A stretch of 64,000 nt of DNA, from positions 1-64,000 of the forward strand of contig DAOTTQ010000018.1 in NCBI GenBank assembly GCA_034437555.1. Reading direction: 5' to 3'. Positions within the stretch are counted from its first letter, which is position 1, and the number at the start of each line of letters is the position of its first letter. The notes beneath the pieces were generated by a model. It was not told the origin of the DNA. It ran no database searches and saw only the letters and a list, made by a program, of their open reading frames with translations. Position numbers and translations under genes: made by a program. Origin of the DNA: JANWYT01 sp034437555. Its GTDB lineage: Bacteria > Chloroflexota > Anaerolineae > Aggregatilineales > Phototrophicaceae. Of the stretch, positions 50,405 to 58,998 are shown piece by piece.

Positions 50405-50650
50405 TTACGCCTCTGGAGGGGGGACAGGCAACGCATCAACGGCGGTATTCTTCCACTTTTGCCCTTCTTCAATGAGCATTACAGGAATGCCATTACGAAC
50501 AGGATATTTATTTCCACTGTCGGCACACACCAACCAAAACTCTTTAACCAGTTCTAGCCGTCCGGGGTCATCGCCTTTGTCGGTATATTGCACCGCTTCG
50601 GGGCATCGTAAAATGGCAATAAAATCTTCGGTTAGGTTCTTTTGGCTCAT
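50405..50650 (-). CDS. Trm112-like small protein
   Basis: An 81-aa protein of the Trm112/YcaR family, which act as small partners of methyltransferases and other enzymes. The start FIAILRCPEA and the C-terminal NKYPVRNGIPVMLIEEG are diagnostic. Only one Cys of the zinc-type pair at the start remains, so it may not bind zinc. AAGGA lies about 10 bases before the ATG. It is divergent from rsfS, and the two promoters interleave. Confidence 0.85.
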   Translation of the reverse strand: MSQKNLTEDFIAILRCPEAVQYTDKGDDPGRLELVKEFWLVCADSGNKYPVRNGIPVMLIEEGQKWKNTAVDALPVPPPEA

Positions 50651-50691
50651 AAGCGATTATTCCTTAACATGGGTAATGTCCTTACCTATAA

Positions 50692-50733
50692 AGTATAGCC
50701 CGTTCTTGACAGTATCGTCAACATGGGTATTAT
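50692..50733. promoter_or_regulatory. Interleaved divergent promoters of Trm112-like gene and rsfS
   Basis: Plus strand: TTGACA (50706-50711), 16 bases, TATTAT (50728-50733). Minus strand: TTGACG (50716-50721), 18 bases, TATACT (50692-50697). The two -35 elements form the inverted repeat TTGAC-N6-GTCAA, so the two polymerases would compete. Confidence 0.7.
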
Positions 50734-50833
50734 ATACCCTTTGTGACCCGTTGTGAACCCTCTGTATGGACGAAAAAAGGTTCTTAGTATATGATAGATG
50801 GCATAAGTCGCTTTAGAAGCTAGGAGGCAGTTT

Positions 50834-51184
50834 TTGGAACCCATCGATTTGGCAAAAATGATTGTAGATATTGTTGAGGAACGTAAAGCAGAGGACATCG
50901 TGTTGCTTGATTTGCGCCCTCACACCGTTTTGGCAGACTACTTCGTAATTTGTACGGGTAATAGTGACCGTCAAATTCGTGCTTTGTCGGATTACATTCG
51001 TGAAGATGTAAAAAAGAACACGGGCAAATTCCCGAAGGGCATTGAAGGCACGCCCGAAAGTGGCTGGATTTTGATGGATTATGGCGATGTAATTGTGCAT
51101 GTCTTTAGTGAAGACCAACGCGATTACTACGACATTGAATCACTGTGGGGCAATGTATCACAGGTCGTCGTTAGTATTCAGTAG
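50834..51184 (+). CDS. rsfS: Ribosomal silencing factor RsfS
   Basis: RsfS binds ribosomal protein uL14 and blocks subunit joining when nutrients are short. The 116-aa protein has the family pattern KAEDIVLLDLRPHTVLADYF, VICTGNSDRQIRAL and GWILMDYGDVIVHVFSEDQR, then DYYDIESLWG. It starts with TTG; a full AGGAGG box lies 6 bases upstream and no ATG is nearby, so this start is secure. Neighbours often found with rsfS (nadD, yqeK) are absent. Confidence 0.95.
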   Translation: MEPIDLAKMIVDIVEERKAEDIVLLDLRPHTVLADYFVICTGNSDRQIRALSDYIREDVKKNTGKFPKGIEGTPESGWILMDYGDVIVHVFSEDQRDYYDIESLWGNVSQVVVSIQ

Positions 51185-51273
51185 GGCAATTCGTGCGCTA
51201 AAGCAACCGCGTTAGACTGTTCATCGTATCATCACCGTACCATCGGCAAGGGCGTAGTTTACGCCCTCGCTCG

Positions 51274-53448
51274 TTAGTCAAAGGGCCCAAAGAAATACCA
51301 CTCTAGAATACGCCGTGTAATCGGGGCTGCAATCGCCGAGCCATCCCCCGAATTTTCAATAATCACAATGGTTGCAATTTCTGGGTTTTCACGCGGAGCA
51401 TACGATGCAAACCACGAGTGTGGCGGTCTTTGCCCGCTAACCTGTGCCGTGCCTGTTTTCGCGCACACCCCCACATTTAAGAGGGGCGAATTGCGGAAGA
51501 TGTGTGATGCAGTGCCGTATCGTTCGGTGGTTACTTCGCACAAGCCTTGTTGAATCATTTCTAGCACTTCTTCTTTTACATCTAATGCGCCGTTTTCTTC
51601 GGGCGTTGCAACAGAAGTACGTTGGTCTAAAATGCCCCGTTGTAACACCAATTGCGGGCGGTAGAGCGTACCACCATTGCCAATTGCCCCGTAAAAGCGC
51701 ACCATTTGTAACGGGGTTACTTCTACTTCGCCCTGCCCAATTGCCATACTAACAGAATAAGAGAATGACCACGGCAACCCACGATTAATGCGTATCCAGT
51801 CGGGGTCGGGAATCGTGCCGCCTGCCTCGCTTACATCACGCAAGCCCGTTACACTGCCAAACCCAAAACGTCGCGCGTAGTTTGGCAACAAGAAGGGGTC
51901 AACTCTGTCCATCTCTAGCCCCACTTGGTAAAAGAAGGGGTTACAACTATTAGCGAGTGCGCCCGCAATCGTCATGCGCCCATGCCCACCTGCCAGCCAG
52001 TCATAGCGAACATCGTTGCCCTCTTGCCAAATGCCACTACAAAAGTAGGTTTGGTTCATGGGGTAAATGCCACTATCAGCCACAGCCAGCGCATCAATGC
52101 TTTTCATAATGCTACCGGCGGGGTAAATGCCCTGTGAGGCACGATTCAGTAGGGGGTTGGCAGCACTTTCGGCGATTTGCGCTTGCACATCATTGGCAAC
52201 ACCACGCCCTACTGCTGGGAACGGGTTTAGCGCGTTGCCCTCATACGTGGGATAGCTGACCATTGCCAAAATTTCGCCCGTGTTCAAGTCCATCACAATA
52301 ACCGCCGCGCCGGGTGAGGTTTTTGCCCACGATTCGCTGCTTTCGCTGTACGCTTCACCCAATGTTTGCAACACATACTCTTGCAAATCGGCATCAATCG
52401 TTAGCCAAAGGCTTTCGGGAATAACGGAGGTCGCTTCTGCCAGTACCCTTAGGCGTGTGCCGTTAGGCGCGTATAAGGACAATCGTCCACCGGGCTGACC
52501 CCTTAATACCGTATCCCAGCTGCGCTCAATGCCCGCCTGTCCAATGATGGTTTCGGCATTAAAGCCCAAGCGCACCAAGTCGGGAACTTGTGCTTCGGTT
52601 GGGAAGCCCACATTGCCCAAAATATGCGGCATGAGAGAACCACGTAAATATCGGCGAATGGCTTTTTGGCTAAAGGTCGCCTTACAATCCGCAAGCAATC
52701 GCGCTTCTTGGGGCAAAAAGTCGGGGGGTTCTAGCGTGCCAACGGGTATTACCCAGTTCACATTGCCCGCGTTTAGTTTATTTTCAATCGCGTCGATGGG
52801 TAAATTAAACGCCGTTGCCAGCGTATTGACGCATAAGGGGCGGTCGGGAATTTCTTGCGGAATCACGTTTACTTCTACAATAATGCCGTTTTGGTCTGCC
52901 AAAATTGTGCCGTTGCGGTCATAGATATTGGCACGTCTTGGCACACTCGATTCAAAGCGCAAGGTTGCGCCATCGCCCATCTCGGGGAAAATATCGCCCA
53001 ATGACCACGCCACACCCCATGCGTTGCGTGCGCGGTCTAGCGTTAAGCGCAAGTCGCGTGCGGTATCTGTAAATGTGCCTAAAATATTGGTCGTAAACGT
53101 TACATCATAGCGAAAAACAACCATGCGGTCGCTTTCCCTAAACAAACTCACGGGGATAATTTCTAGGTTTTGCAAGGTAATGAGGTTTTGTGAGTCTTCA
53201 TACAGCTTCTTAAACTGTTCAAACGGGATGGCTTCTTGGCTAGAAAACGACAAGAGGCTATACATGGTTACAAAGTCTTGTTTTTGCCACGCATCTAAAA
53301 AGAGGCTGGCGGCAAATTGCGCCTCCTCTATGGCAATAGAAGCGGTTGGTGAAGGGGCAACAGTGGGTAAGGGGGCAACTCTCGCCGTACTAGGCGCACA
53401 TCCCACCAACGCCAAAACACAAAGTAAGCCGATTAGTACATTTCTCAT
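51274..53448 (-). CDS. Class B penicillin-binding protein, lipoprotein type with MecA-like N-domain
   Basis: A 724-aa peptidoglycan transpeptidase. The start MRNVLIGLLCVLALVGC is a lipoprotein signal (Cys17) rather than the usual membrane anchor. Residues ~40-150 form an NTF2/MecA_N-like domain (EAQFAASLFLDAWQKQDF). A PBP dimerisation region follows (RRANIYDRNGTILADQNG). The transpeptidase has Ser446-x-x-Lys449 in YPAGSIMKS, the SCN triad in ANSCNPFF, and KTG at 664-666. It is the only gene on its strand here and is not in a division cluster, so a specialised or resistance-like role is possible but unproven. Confidence 0.92.
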   Translation of the reverse strand: MRNVLIGLLCVLALVGCAPSTARVAPLPTVAPSPTASIAIEEAQFAASLFLDAWQKQDFVTMYSLLSFSSQEAIPFEQFKKLYEDSQNLITLQNLEIIPVSLFRESDRMVVFRYDVTFTTNILGTFTDTARDLRLTLDRARNAWGVAWSLGDIFPEMGDGATLRFESSVPRRANIYDRNGTILADQNGIIVEVNVIPQEIPDRPLCVNTLATAFNLPIDAIENKLNAGNVNWVIPVGTLEPPDFLPQEARLLADCKATFSQKAIRRYLRGSLMPHILGNVGFPTEAQVPDLVRLGFNAETIIGQAGIERSWDTVLRGQPGGRLSLYAPNGTRLRVLAEATSVIPESLWLTIDADLQEYVLQTLGEAYSESSESWAKTSPGAAVIVMDLNTGEILAMVSYPTYEGNALNPFPAVGRGVANDVQAQIAESAANPLLNRASQGIYPAGSIMKSIDALAVADSGIYPMNQTYFCSGIWQEGNDVRYDWLAGGHGRMTIAGALANSCNPFFYQVGLEMDRVDPFLLPNYARRFGFGSVTGLRDVSEAGGTIPDPDWIRINRGLPWSFSYSVSMAIGQGEVEVTPLQMVRFYGAIGNGGTLYRPQLVLQRGILDQRTSVATPEENGALDVKEEVLEMIQQGLCEVTTERYGTASHIFRNSPLLNVGVCAKTGTAQVSGQRPPHSWFASYAPRENPEIATIVIIENSGDGSAIAAPITRRILEWYFFGPFD

Positions 53449-53617
53449 CCCAAAACCTAGCTCATTCTTACAACAGTTGATTTTCTATTATAGCCTAATT
53501 TAGGCGGATTCATGAGAGCTTGTGAAAAAGGGTGTGCAAATCTCTAAAGCGCGTTATCATATAGACAGGTTTTAACCTAATCGTCAATCCTTTTTAACAA
53601 TTACTCAGGAGCGTTTC

Positions 53618-54400
53618 ATGTTAAAGAAATCCGTGATGCTTGTTTTAGCTTTACTGGTATTGTCTGTATCAGCCGTTTTTGTTTCTGCACAAGACGTGCC
53701 AGATTTAGGCGGGGCTACCGTCACCGTTGCTATCGAAAACTTGTACCCTCCGTTTAACTTCATTGATGAAACCAGTGGCGAAGCTGTTGGTTGGGACTAT
53801 GATGCCATTAACGAAATTTGCGCTCGCCTAAATTGCACCCCCGACTTTGTAGAAACGTCTTGGGATGGCATGATTAACGCCGTTTCAACAGGTGAATTTG
53901 ATATGGCAGCCGATGGTATCACCATCACCGTAGACCGCTACGAAGTTGTTGACTTCTCCATTGGTTACGTTCAATTGGCACAACGCCTCTTGGTACGTAT
54001 TGACGAAACTCGCTTTGATACCGCCGAAGAATTTGTTGCAGACCCCACCCTCACCATTGGCGTACAAAGTGGTACCACCAACTACCTTACCGCCGAAGCC
54101 CTTGTGGGTGAAGAACGCTTGATTGTTTTAGGTGAATTTGGTGCTGCTGTTCAAGCCCTAATTGCCGGCGACGTAGATGCTGTGGTCATTGATGATGTGG
54201 CAGCCGTTGGCTATGTGGCACAAAACGCCGAAGCCCTTCGCATTATTGAAGACGAACTGACCTCTGAAAAATTGGGCTTCATCTATCCCAAGTATTCCCC
54301 CCTTCGTGAAGCCGTTGACCTTGCGCTAAAAGCAATGATTGCCGACGGTACACTACAAGCCCTCAACGAAAAATGGCTACAACCCAGAGTTGAAAACTAA
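53618..54400 (+). CDS. Amino-acid ABC transporter substrate-binding protein
   Basis: A 260-aa family 3 solute-binding protein. The signal peptide ends near VSAQDVP (about residue 25). The domain pattern VTVAIENLYPPFNFIDETSG, GWDYDAINEICARLN, TVDRYEVVDFSIGY and GVQSGTTNYLTAEALVG is standard for polar amino-acid binding. AGGAG lies 6 bases before the ATG. It is followed by a hairpin and then the permease gene, but no ATPase gene is present, so the ATPase must be encoded elsewhere. No Cys lipobox is present, so cell attachment is unclear. Confidence 0.93.
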   Translation: MLKKSVMLVLALLVLSVSAVFVSAQDVPDLGGATVTVAIENLYPPFNFIDETSGEAVGWDYDAINEICARLNCTPDFVETSWDGMINAVSTGEFDMAADGITITVDRYEVVDFSIGYVQLAQRLLVRIDETRFDTAEEFVADPTLTIGVQSGTTNYLTAEALVGEERLIVLGEFGAAVQALIAGDVDAVVIDDVAAVGYVAQNAEALRIIEDELTSEKLGFIYPKYSPLREAVDLALKAMIADGTLQALNEKWLQPRVEN

Positions 54401-54420
54401 TTAAGCGTTGTTGATGTTTT

Positions 54421-54446
54421 CTGTGGGGAGCGTAAGCTCCTCACAG
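54421..54446 (+). repeat. Hairpin between binding-protein and permease genes
   Basis: CTGTGGGGAGC-GTAA-GCTCCTCACAG, an 11-bp stem with one wobble. Such stem-loops after ABC binding-protein genes protect the upstream message and lower read-through, giving excess binding protein (known pattern). Confidence 0.65.
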
Positions 54447-54472
54447 GAACTTGGTGATAAGGACACCCCTTC

Positions 54473-55525
54473 ATGAGTTCTCGTAACGAACCACCCTCTA
54501 ACGACCAATTACTGACCAATGACTTTTTAGAACAAGAAGAAAAAGCCAAACGACGCGGTAACAGCCGTTTTTGGTTAAGGGTTTGGGGCGTTTTATATCG
54601 TTCTCCCCTGTGGTTCTTGTTATTTATTGCCTTATTTATATCTCTGCTAGGTTCATTCCCCACCGACCCCGACTATGAAAAATCGTGGAATTACATACGG
54701 GGTGACCATGTTGCTTATTTAGCCGACATGATAGCGTGTTTAGGGGCAGAAACCTGCAATGTGCGGGTAGACCCCACGACACTAACCACCAATGGCATTA
54801 CGCTGACGATTTACTTGGCAGTAACATCGTACATTATGGCAATTATCATTGGGCTAGTGATTGGCATTATCCGCGCCAACCCGCCCAAGCCCCCCCAGAC
54901 CAATAGTAAGCCACTGCGATGGGTAAGCTCTTTCATGCGCCTCATTTTGCATAACTTGGTCACGTTTTACGTAGAGTTTATGCGTGGTGTGCCGTCTATC
55001 GTGTTTATTTTGGTGGCGGCGTTCATCATCGTGCCTACCCTGCGTGACTTTGTGAACACGCAAATTGTCCCTGTTCTGCAAACCATTAACCCCAACGTGG
55101 GCAATTGGACAATTCGCGCCCTAGACCCCGGCACAGGTATGATTGCGCTTGCTATGATTTATGGGGCATATTTAAGCGAAATTTTCCGCGCAGGCATTCA
55201 AAACGTCCCCAAAGGACAAGCCGAAGCAGCGCGTAGCCTTGGCATGACCTATGCCCAAACCATGCGTCATGTGGTTGTACCGCAAGCCATTCGCGCCGTT
55301 ATTCCGCCTTTGGGGAATGACTTTATTGCCATTATCAAGGATACTTCGTTGCTAACCATCTTGGGCGTAAACGAAGTAACACAATTAGCGCGTAAGTGGA
55401 CAGGCTCACAATTTACCTATTTAGAAACGTATTTTGTACTAACGGCGGTTTACTTGGCAATGACCATTACAGGCTCACTCATTGTTCAGTGGGTAGAACG
55501 CCAACTTAAATTACACGAGCGTTAG
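54473..55525 (+). CDS. Amino-acid ABC transporter permease
   Basis: A 350-aa permease of the HisM/GlnP type. A ~100-residue N-terminal cytoplasmic extension with one helix precedes the core (LTIYLAVTSYIMAIIIGLVI, FVEFMRGVPSIVFILVAAF). The ATPase-contact EAA loop reads EAARSLGMTYAQTMRHVVVP and is followed by GNDFIAIIKDTSLL. It pairs with the binding-protein gene upstream, and only one permease gene is present, so a homodimer is likely. Translation starts after AAGGA. The flippase-like gene starts 9 bases after its stop. Confidence 0.92.
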   Translation: MSSRNEPPSNDQLLTNDFLEQEEKAKRRGNSRFWLRVWGVLYRSPLWFLLFIALFISLLGSFPTDPDYEKSWNYIRGDHVAYLADMIACLGAETCNVRVDPTTLTTNGITLTIYLAVTSYIMAIIIGLVIGIIRANPPKPPQTNSKPLRWVSSFMRLILHNLVTFYVEFMRGVPSIVFILVAAFIIVPTLRDFVNTQIVPVLQTINPNVGNWTIRALDPGTGMIALAMIYGAYLSEIFRAGIQNVPKGQAEAARSLGMTYAQTMRHVVVPQAIRAVIPPLGNDFIAIIKDTSLLTILGVNEVTQLARKWTGSQFTYLETYFVLTAVYLAMTITGSLIVQWVERQLKLHER

Positions 55526-55533
55526 GCGGAAAC

Positions 55534-56547
55534 ATGCGACAACGGCTATTAATTGCGCTTAGTTTTATTGGCAGTGCGGTACTGCTGTACTTGGTGTTAC
55601 GCGATGTGCCGTTTGAACAAGTCATCACGGGGCTTCAGCAAGCAAACCCCTTTTGGGTATTTATGAACTTTATTGCCATCACGCTGGGCTTGTTCTTTAG
55701 GGGCGTGCGGTGGTGGGGCTTGCTTGGGCGAAAATTACCCCTCAAGGACGCTTTTTTGCTTCAGGGCGTTACGTTTATGCTGAATCAGTTGCCATTGCGT
55801 GCGGGTGAAATTGCACGAAGTGCCATTGTCACGCGCCATCGCATCCCCTTTATGACAGCAGTCACTAGCATTGTTGTTGAGCGTATTCTTGATTTGCTCT
55901 TGGTCGTGGTCTTTTTGGCATTTGCTCTTACACAAGTGCCTTCTGTCCCTCCCGAAGTGGGAAGTGGGGCAACACTGTTTGGGGGCTTGGCATTGTTGGG
56001 GTTTGTGGTGTTGCTTATTTTGGCGAGTGTTCCCCAAACTGCCCACAATATTCTTGATACCGTGTTGCGTGTTGCGCCATTTTTGGGCAAGCTCCCCCTT
56101 AAAACCATTCTTGCTAACGTCCTTACAGGCTTAGAACCCCTTACACACCGGCAAGGCTTCTCGCATGTGGTCGGGTGGACGCTCATTAGTTGGACGGCTT
56201 CCTTTAGCTCATTGTTCGTGCTAGTGTATGCGCTAGACATCCCCAACGTTAACCCACTGATGGTGTCTTTATTGGGCGTGTGCCTAACGGCATTAGGTCT
56301 GGCATTACCTCTTAGTGTGGCTTCGTTGGGCCCCTTTCAGGCAGCCCTTATTTTAACGGGGGAATTGCTGGGCATAAATAATGTGCAAGCCGTTACGCTT
56401 GGCTTTTTGTTTAATGGGCTGGCGGTATTGGGCTATATTGTGTGGGGTGTTATCGGGATGCTTTCACTGGGCTTGTCCTTTGGTGAGCTATTTACCCAAA
56501 ACGACACTACAACCCCCAACACAAGCGAACAAGATAAAGCATTATGA
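55534..56547 (+). CDS. Flippase-like/LPG synthase transmembrane-family protein
   Basis: A 337-aa membrane protein of the lysylphosphatidylglycerol synthase transmembrane family (UPF0104-like), with about eight helices. The characteristic segment RGVRWWGLLGRKLPLKDAF leads to QLPLRAGEIARSAIVTRHR with PLRAGE, and VVERILDLLL follows. Such proteins are thought to flip lipid-linked or lipid substrates across the membrane, but most are untested. It overlaps the exonuclease gene by 4 bases (ATGA) and follows the permease closely, so all three may be co-transcribed. Confidence 0.85.
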   Translation: MRQRLLIALSFIGSAVLLYLVLRDVPFEQVITGLQQANPFWVFMNFIAITLGLFFRGVRWWGLLGRKLPLKDAFLLQGVTFMLNQLPLRAGEIARSAIVTRHRIPFMTAVTSIVVERILDLLLVVVFLAFALTQVPSVPPEVGSGATLFGGLALLGFVVLLILASVPQTAHNILDTVLRVAPFLGKLPLKTILANVLTGLEPLTHRQGFSHVVGWTLISWTASFSSLFVLVYALDIPNVNPLMVSLLGVCLTALGLALPLSVASLGPFQAALILTGELLGINNVQAVTLGFLFNGLAVLGYIVWGVIGMLSLGLSFGELFTQNDTTTPNTSEQDKAL

Positions 56548-57119
56548 GCCACCCTAGCCCCCAAGACAAAACCAAAAGCATCCTATGGGCGCGTGACCTT
56601 TTTGAGCAACACAATTTTTATGTGCTAGACACCGAAACAACGGGCGTGGGTGTCAACGATGAAATTGTGCAATTAGGCATCGTGGATAAAAACGGTCAAA
56701 CCGTAATGAACACCCTCATCAAGCCCACGCTTCCCATTCCTGCGGGCGCGTCTAATGTGCATGGCATTTATGATAAGGACGTACAAAACGCGCCAACTCT
56801 GGATGATGTGTATGTGTCGCTTTCTAGCACATTGGCGGGGGGCGTTGTGATTGCGTATAACATGGATTTTGACTGGCGGATGCTAGAGCAAACGATAAAA
56901 GTGTACCAATTGCCCTTGTTTAGAGTGAGCAAAAAACACTGCGCTATGAAAGAATATGCTCGGTTTAGGGGCGTTAAAAATCCGCGCTATGGTGACTATA
57001 AGTGGCATAAACTGAGCGACGCGTGCAGGCAAGAAGGATTGCCCGTAGAGAACGCCCACGACGCGCTTGGGGATGTGCAAATGACGCTTACGCTGATTCG
57101 TAAAATGGCAGAAGGCTAA
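56544..57119 (+). CDS. DEDDh 3'-5' exonuclease (DnaQ-like)
   Basis: A 191-aa exonuclease of the DnaQ/RNase T fold. The acidic motifs are VLDTETTG (Asp29, Glu31), AYNMDFDWRML (motif II) and NAHDALGDVQMT with the His-x4-Asp of motif III. This DEDDh set fits DNA proofreading or RNA trimming; the partner is not known. No polymerase gene is adjacent. The ATG overlaps the stop of the flippase-like gene. Its last 32 bases overlap the convergent membrane-protein gene. Confidence 0.92.
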   Translation: MSHPSPQDKTKSILWARDLFEQHNFYVLDTETTGVGVNDEIVQLGIVDKNGQTVMNTLIKPTLPIPAGASNVHGIYDKDVQNAPTLDDVYVSLSSTLAGGVVIAYNMDFDWRMLEQTIKVYQLPLFRVSKKHCAMKEYARFRGVKNPRYGDYKWHKLSDACRQEGLPVENAHDALGDVQMTLTLIRKMAEG

Positions 57120-57477
57120 TTCCAAACCCCAATAAGCCCCCCACCAACGCCCACACGGGCAAACGCGCCAGCATGTCTAACATCATGGGGGTAGGGTAAT
57201 CGGGGACAAGGTGGGCGTGCCATGCTGTCTTAAAGAACATGAGACCCACAATCACCAGTACCGCCCCGCTACCCCACAGCACACCGCCCAAACCCATCAG
57301 CAACAGACGCTGTTTTGTGGGCAAAGAAGCCACAGGGTAGCGGGTAGAAAGCCACCCAATAACGCTTAACGCACTAATGCACACGCCCAGCGTTGCTACC
57401 CCCCACACGCCATTATCTTCTATGCCTAGCCAGCCTAGCACCCATACACCCGTTAGGATATTTAGCCATCGGCGCAT
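57088..57477 (-). CDS. Hypothetical membrane protein, four helices
   Basis: I do not recognise a family. The 129-aa product has four hydrophobic segments (WLNILTGVWVLGWLGI, VATLGVCISALSVIGWL, LLLMGLGGVLWGSGAVLVI, LPVWALVGGLLGFGISLLP) and short loops. The ATG at 57477 lies 4 bases after the stop of the AI-2E-type permease gene, so it is translationally coupled and may be an accessory subunit. Its 3' end overlaps the exonuclease gene on the other strand by 32 bases, an unusually long convergent overlap. Confidence 0.65.
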   Translation of the reverse strand: MRRWLNILTGVWVLGWLGIEDNGVWGVATLGVCISALSVIGWLSTRYPVASLPTKQRLLLMGLGGVLWGSGAVLVIVGLMFFKTAWHAHLVPDYPTPMMLDMLARLPVWALVGGLLGFGISLLPFYESA

Positions 57478-57481
57478 GGCT

Positions 57482-58783
57482 TTATGAGCCTGTGGCAGTT
57501 GCCACCTGTATTTCTTGTGCGGGCGTTTGCACAACTTCAACATCCACTTCTATGACAGAAACAGGCATTTCAGAGTCTGGGAAGGGGTCTCGCCCTGCTA
57601 ATTTTGTGAGCGTATAGAGCAATATCACGCGGAACGTCCCCATCACAGGCGCAACCAAGAACGCACCTAACACCCCGCCCAAAGCCGCCCCAATAAACAC
57701 GCCCACTATAATGACCGCCAAAGGCAATTCCAGCGCGTCGCCCAAAATTTTAGGGGCAATTAAGCTCCAAATCACTTGGTTAATGAACAAATTAACGCCA
57801 AGAACCAAGAACGTCACGCCCACATTAGACAAATCCACAAACACCGATGAGCCTTGCAAAAGTGGCACAAGGCTAAGAGGAGCAAGGGCTAAAATACCGC
57901 CAATGGTGGGAATGAGTGAGATTAAGCCCGTGATAATTGCTAAAATCTCGGCGTTAGAAATGCCCATCAGCGTAAGCTGTATCCATGTCAATAAGCCGAT
58001 GAAGATGCCAATCAGTACCTGCCCCTTAAAGAAGCCATTCCACACCACCACCACACGCCTAATGAGAAAGTACATTTCGCGCTGATAGTCTTCTGGAATC
58101 CACTTTTCAAGGGCGGCGCGGTTGTTGGGCAAGTCGATTAAAATTAGCACCGAGATAAGAATGGCAATAATCAGTGTAGACACCAAGCCCGCAACACTGC
58201 CAATAGCACTGGTGACTGTGCCTGTTACTGTGCCTGCCACGTTAAAGAAACTCTGTATCACTTGTTGCAAATTGACGTTTTCCACTAGCACCACGTTACT
58301 TCCTGCGGGCGCGTCTATGCTATCTTCGGCAGGCACGCCTAGCACAAAGTTCTTAAATGGTAAAACCACTGGGTTAAGGTCTAGGCGATTGCCAAACACA
58401 TCCACAATGCCATCTTGTGTTTGGTAATCACGCATCGAGTCTTGCACGCGTGTTACGGCTTCTTCACCACTCACCAGTAAACTATTGACCCCGCGCACCA
58501 ACGCAGGCACAAAGATAAGCATGATGAAGAACGCCACCACAATAACCAGCAAATACAGCAAGCCCACCGCCAATGCCCAAGGCACAGGCGATCTTTTGGT
58601 AATAAATCGGGCGGGCGAGTACATCAAGAAGGCAATCATAAACGCCACGGTTAGCATTTGAAAGACAGGCGCAAGCAACGTTAAAGCATACACGCCGGCA
58701 ATCAAAAGCAGAACGGTGATAAAAAAGCGCGTGCTTCTGTCCCATTGTGGTCTATATTGGTTTTCTGCGATGTTGTGTTCCAT
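57482..58783 (-). CDS. AI-2E family transporter (PerM/TqsA-like)
   Basis: A 433-aa membrane protein with about eight helices of the AI-2E transporter family. The pattern starts with two close helices (FFITVLLLIAGVYALTLL). A large loop holds amphipathic helices, then FKGQVLIGIFIGLLTWIQL, LIPTIGGILALAPLSLVPL and a terminal GAALGGVLGAFLVAPVMGT. Some members export the autoinducer-2 signal, others move ions; which applies is unknown. TTG at 58801 is possible, but the ATG at 58783 starts a typical polar N-terminus. It is the first gene of a two-gene minus-strand unit. Confidence 0.87.
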   Translation of the reverse strand: MEHNIAENQYRPQWDRSTRFFITVLLLIAGVYALTLLAPVFQMLTVAFMIAFLMYSPARFITKRSPVPWALAVGLLYLLVIVVAFFIMLIFVPALVRGVNSLLVSGEEAVTRVQDSMRDYQTQDGIVDVFGNRLDLNPVVLPFKNFVLGVPAEDSIDAPAGSNVVLVENVNLQQVIQSFFNVAGTVTGTVTSAIGSVAGLVSTLIIAILISVLILIDLPNNRAALEKWIPEDYQREMYFLIRRVVVVWNGFFKGQVLIGIFIGLLTWIQLTLMGISNAEILAIITGLISLIPTIGGILALAPLSLVPLLQGSSVFVDLSNVGVTFLVLGVNLFINQVIWSLIAPKILGDALELPLAVIIVGVFIGAALGGVLGAFLVAPVMGTFRVILLYTLTKLAGRDPFPDSEMPVSVIEVDVEVVQTPAQEIQVATATGS

Positions 58784-58926
58784 GTTACCCAAATACCTCA
58801 AGGTTTTCTTTTACTATACTGTTAAAAACCCCATTTAGGGCATTTAGCTATGCTTATTTTTAGCAAATATTTACTATTTCATCCTTTGGTGTCAGTCAAT
58901 GTTCTTCTCTGTAGCCTTTCAATTTA

Positions 58927-58935
58927 TGCTATAAT
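58927..58935 (+). promoter_or_regulatory. Extended -10 promoter of the VWA-psd-pssA-marR operon
   Basis: TGC-TATAAT (58927-58935). A transcript would begin about 58942, roughly 57 bases before the chosen ATG. Confidence 0.6.
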
Positions 58936-58998
58936 CGCTAAAACACCATGAAACACCCCGAAATCGTCCACCCTTTAGTTTTTGAAGGCGGTAACACA

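Noticed and set aside
53618..55525. Complete amino-acid ABC importer
   Set aside because: Only the binding protein and one permease are present; no ATPase gene follows, so a complete transporter locus cannot be claimed.
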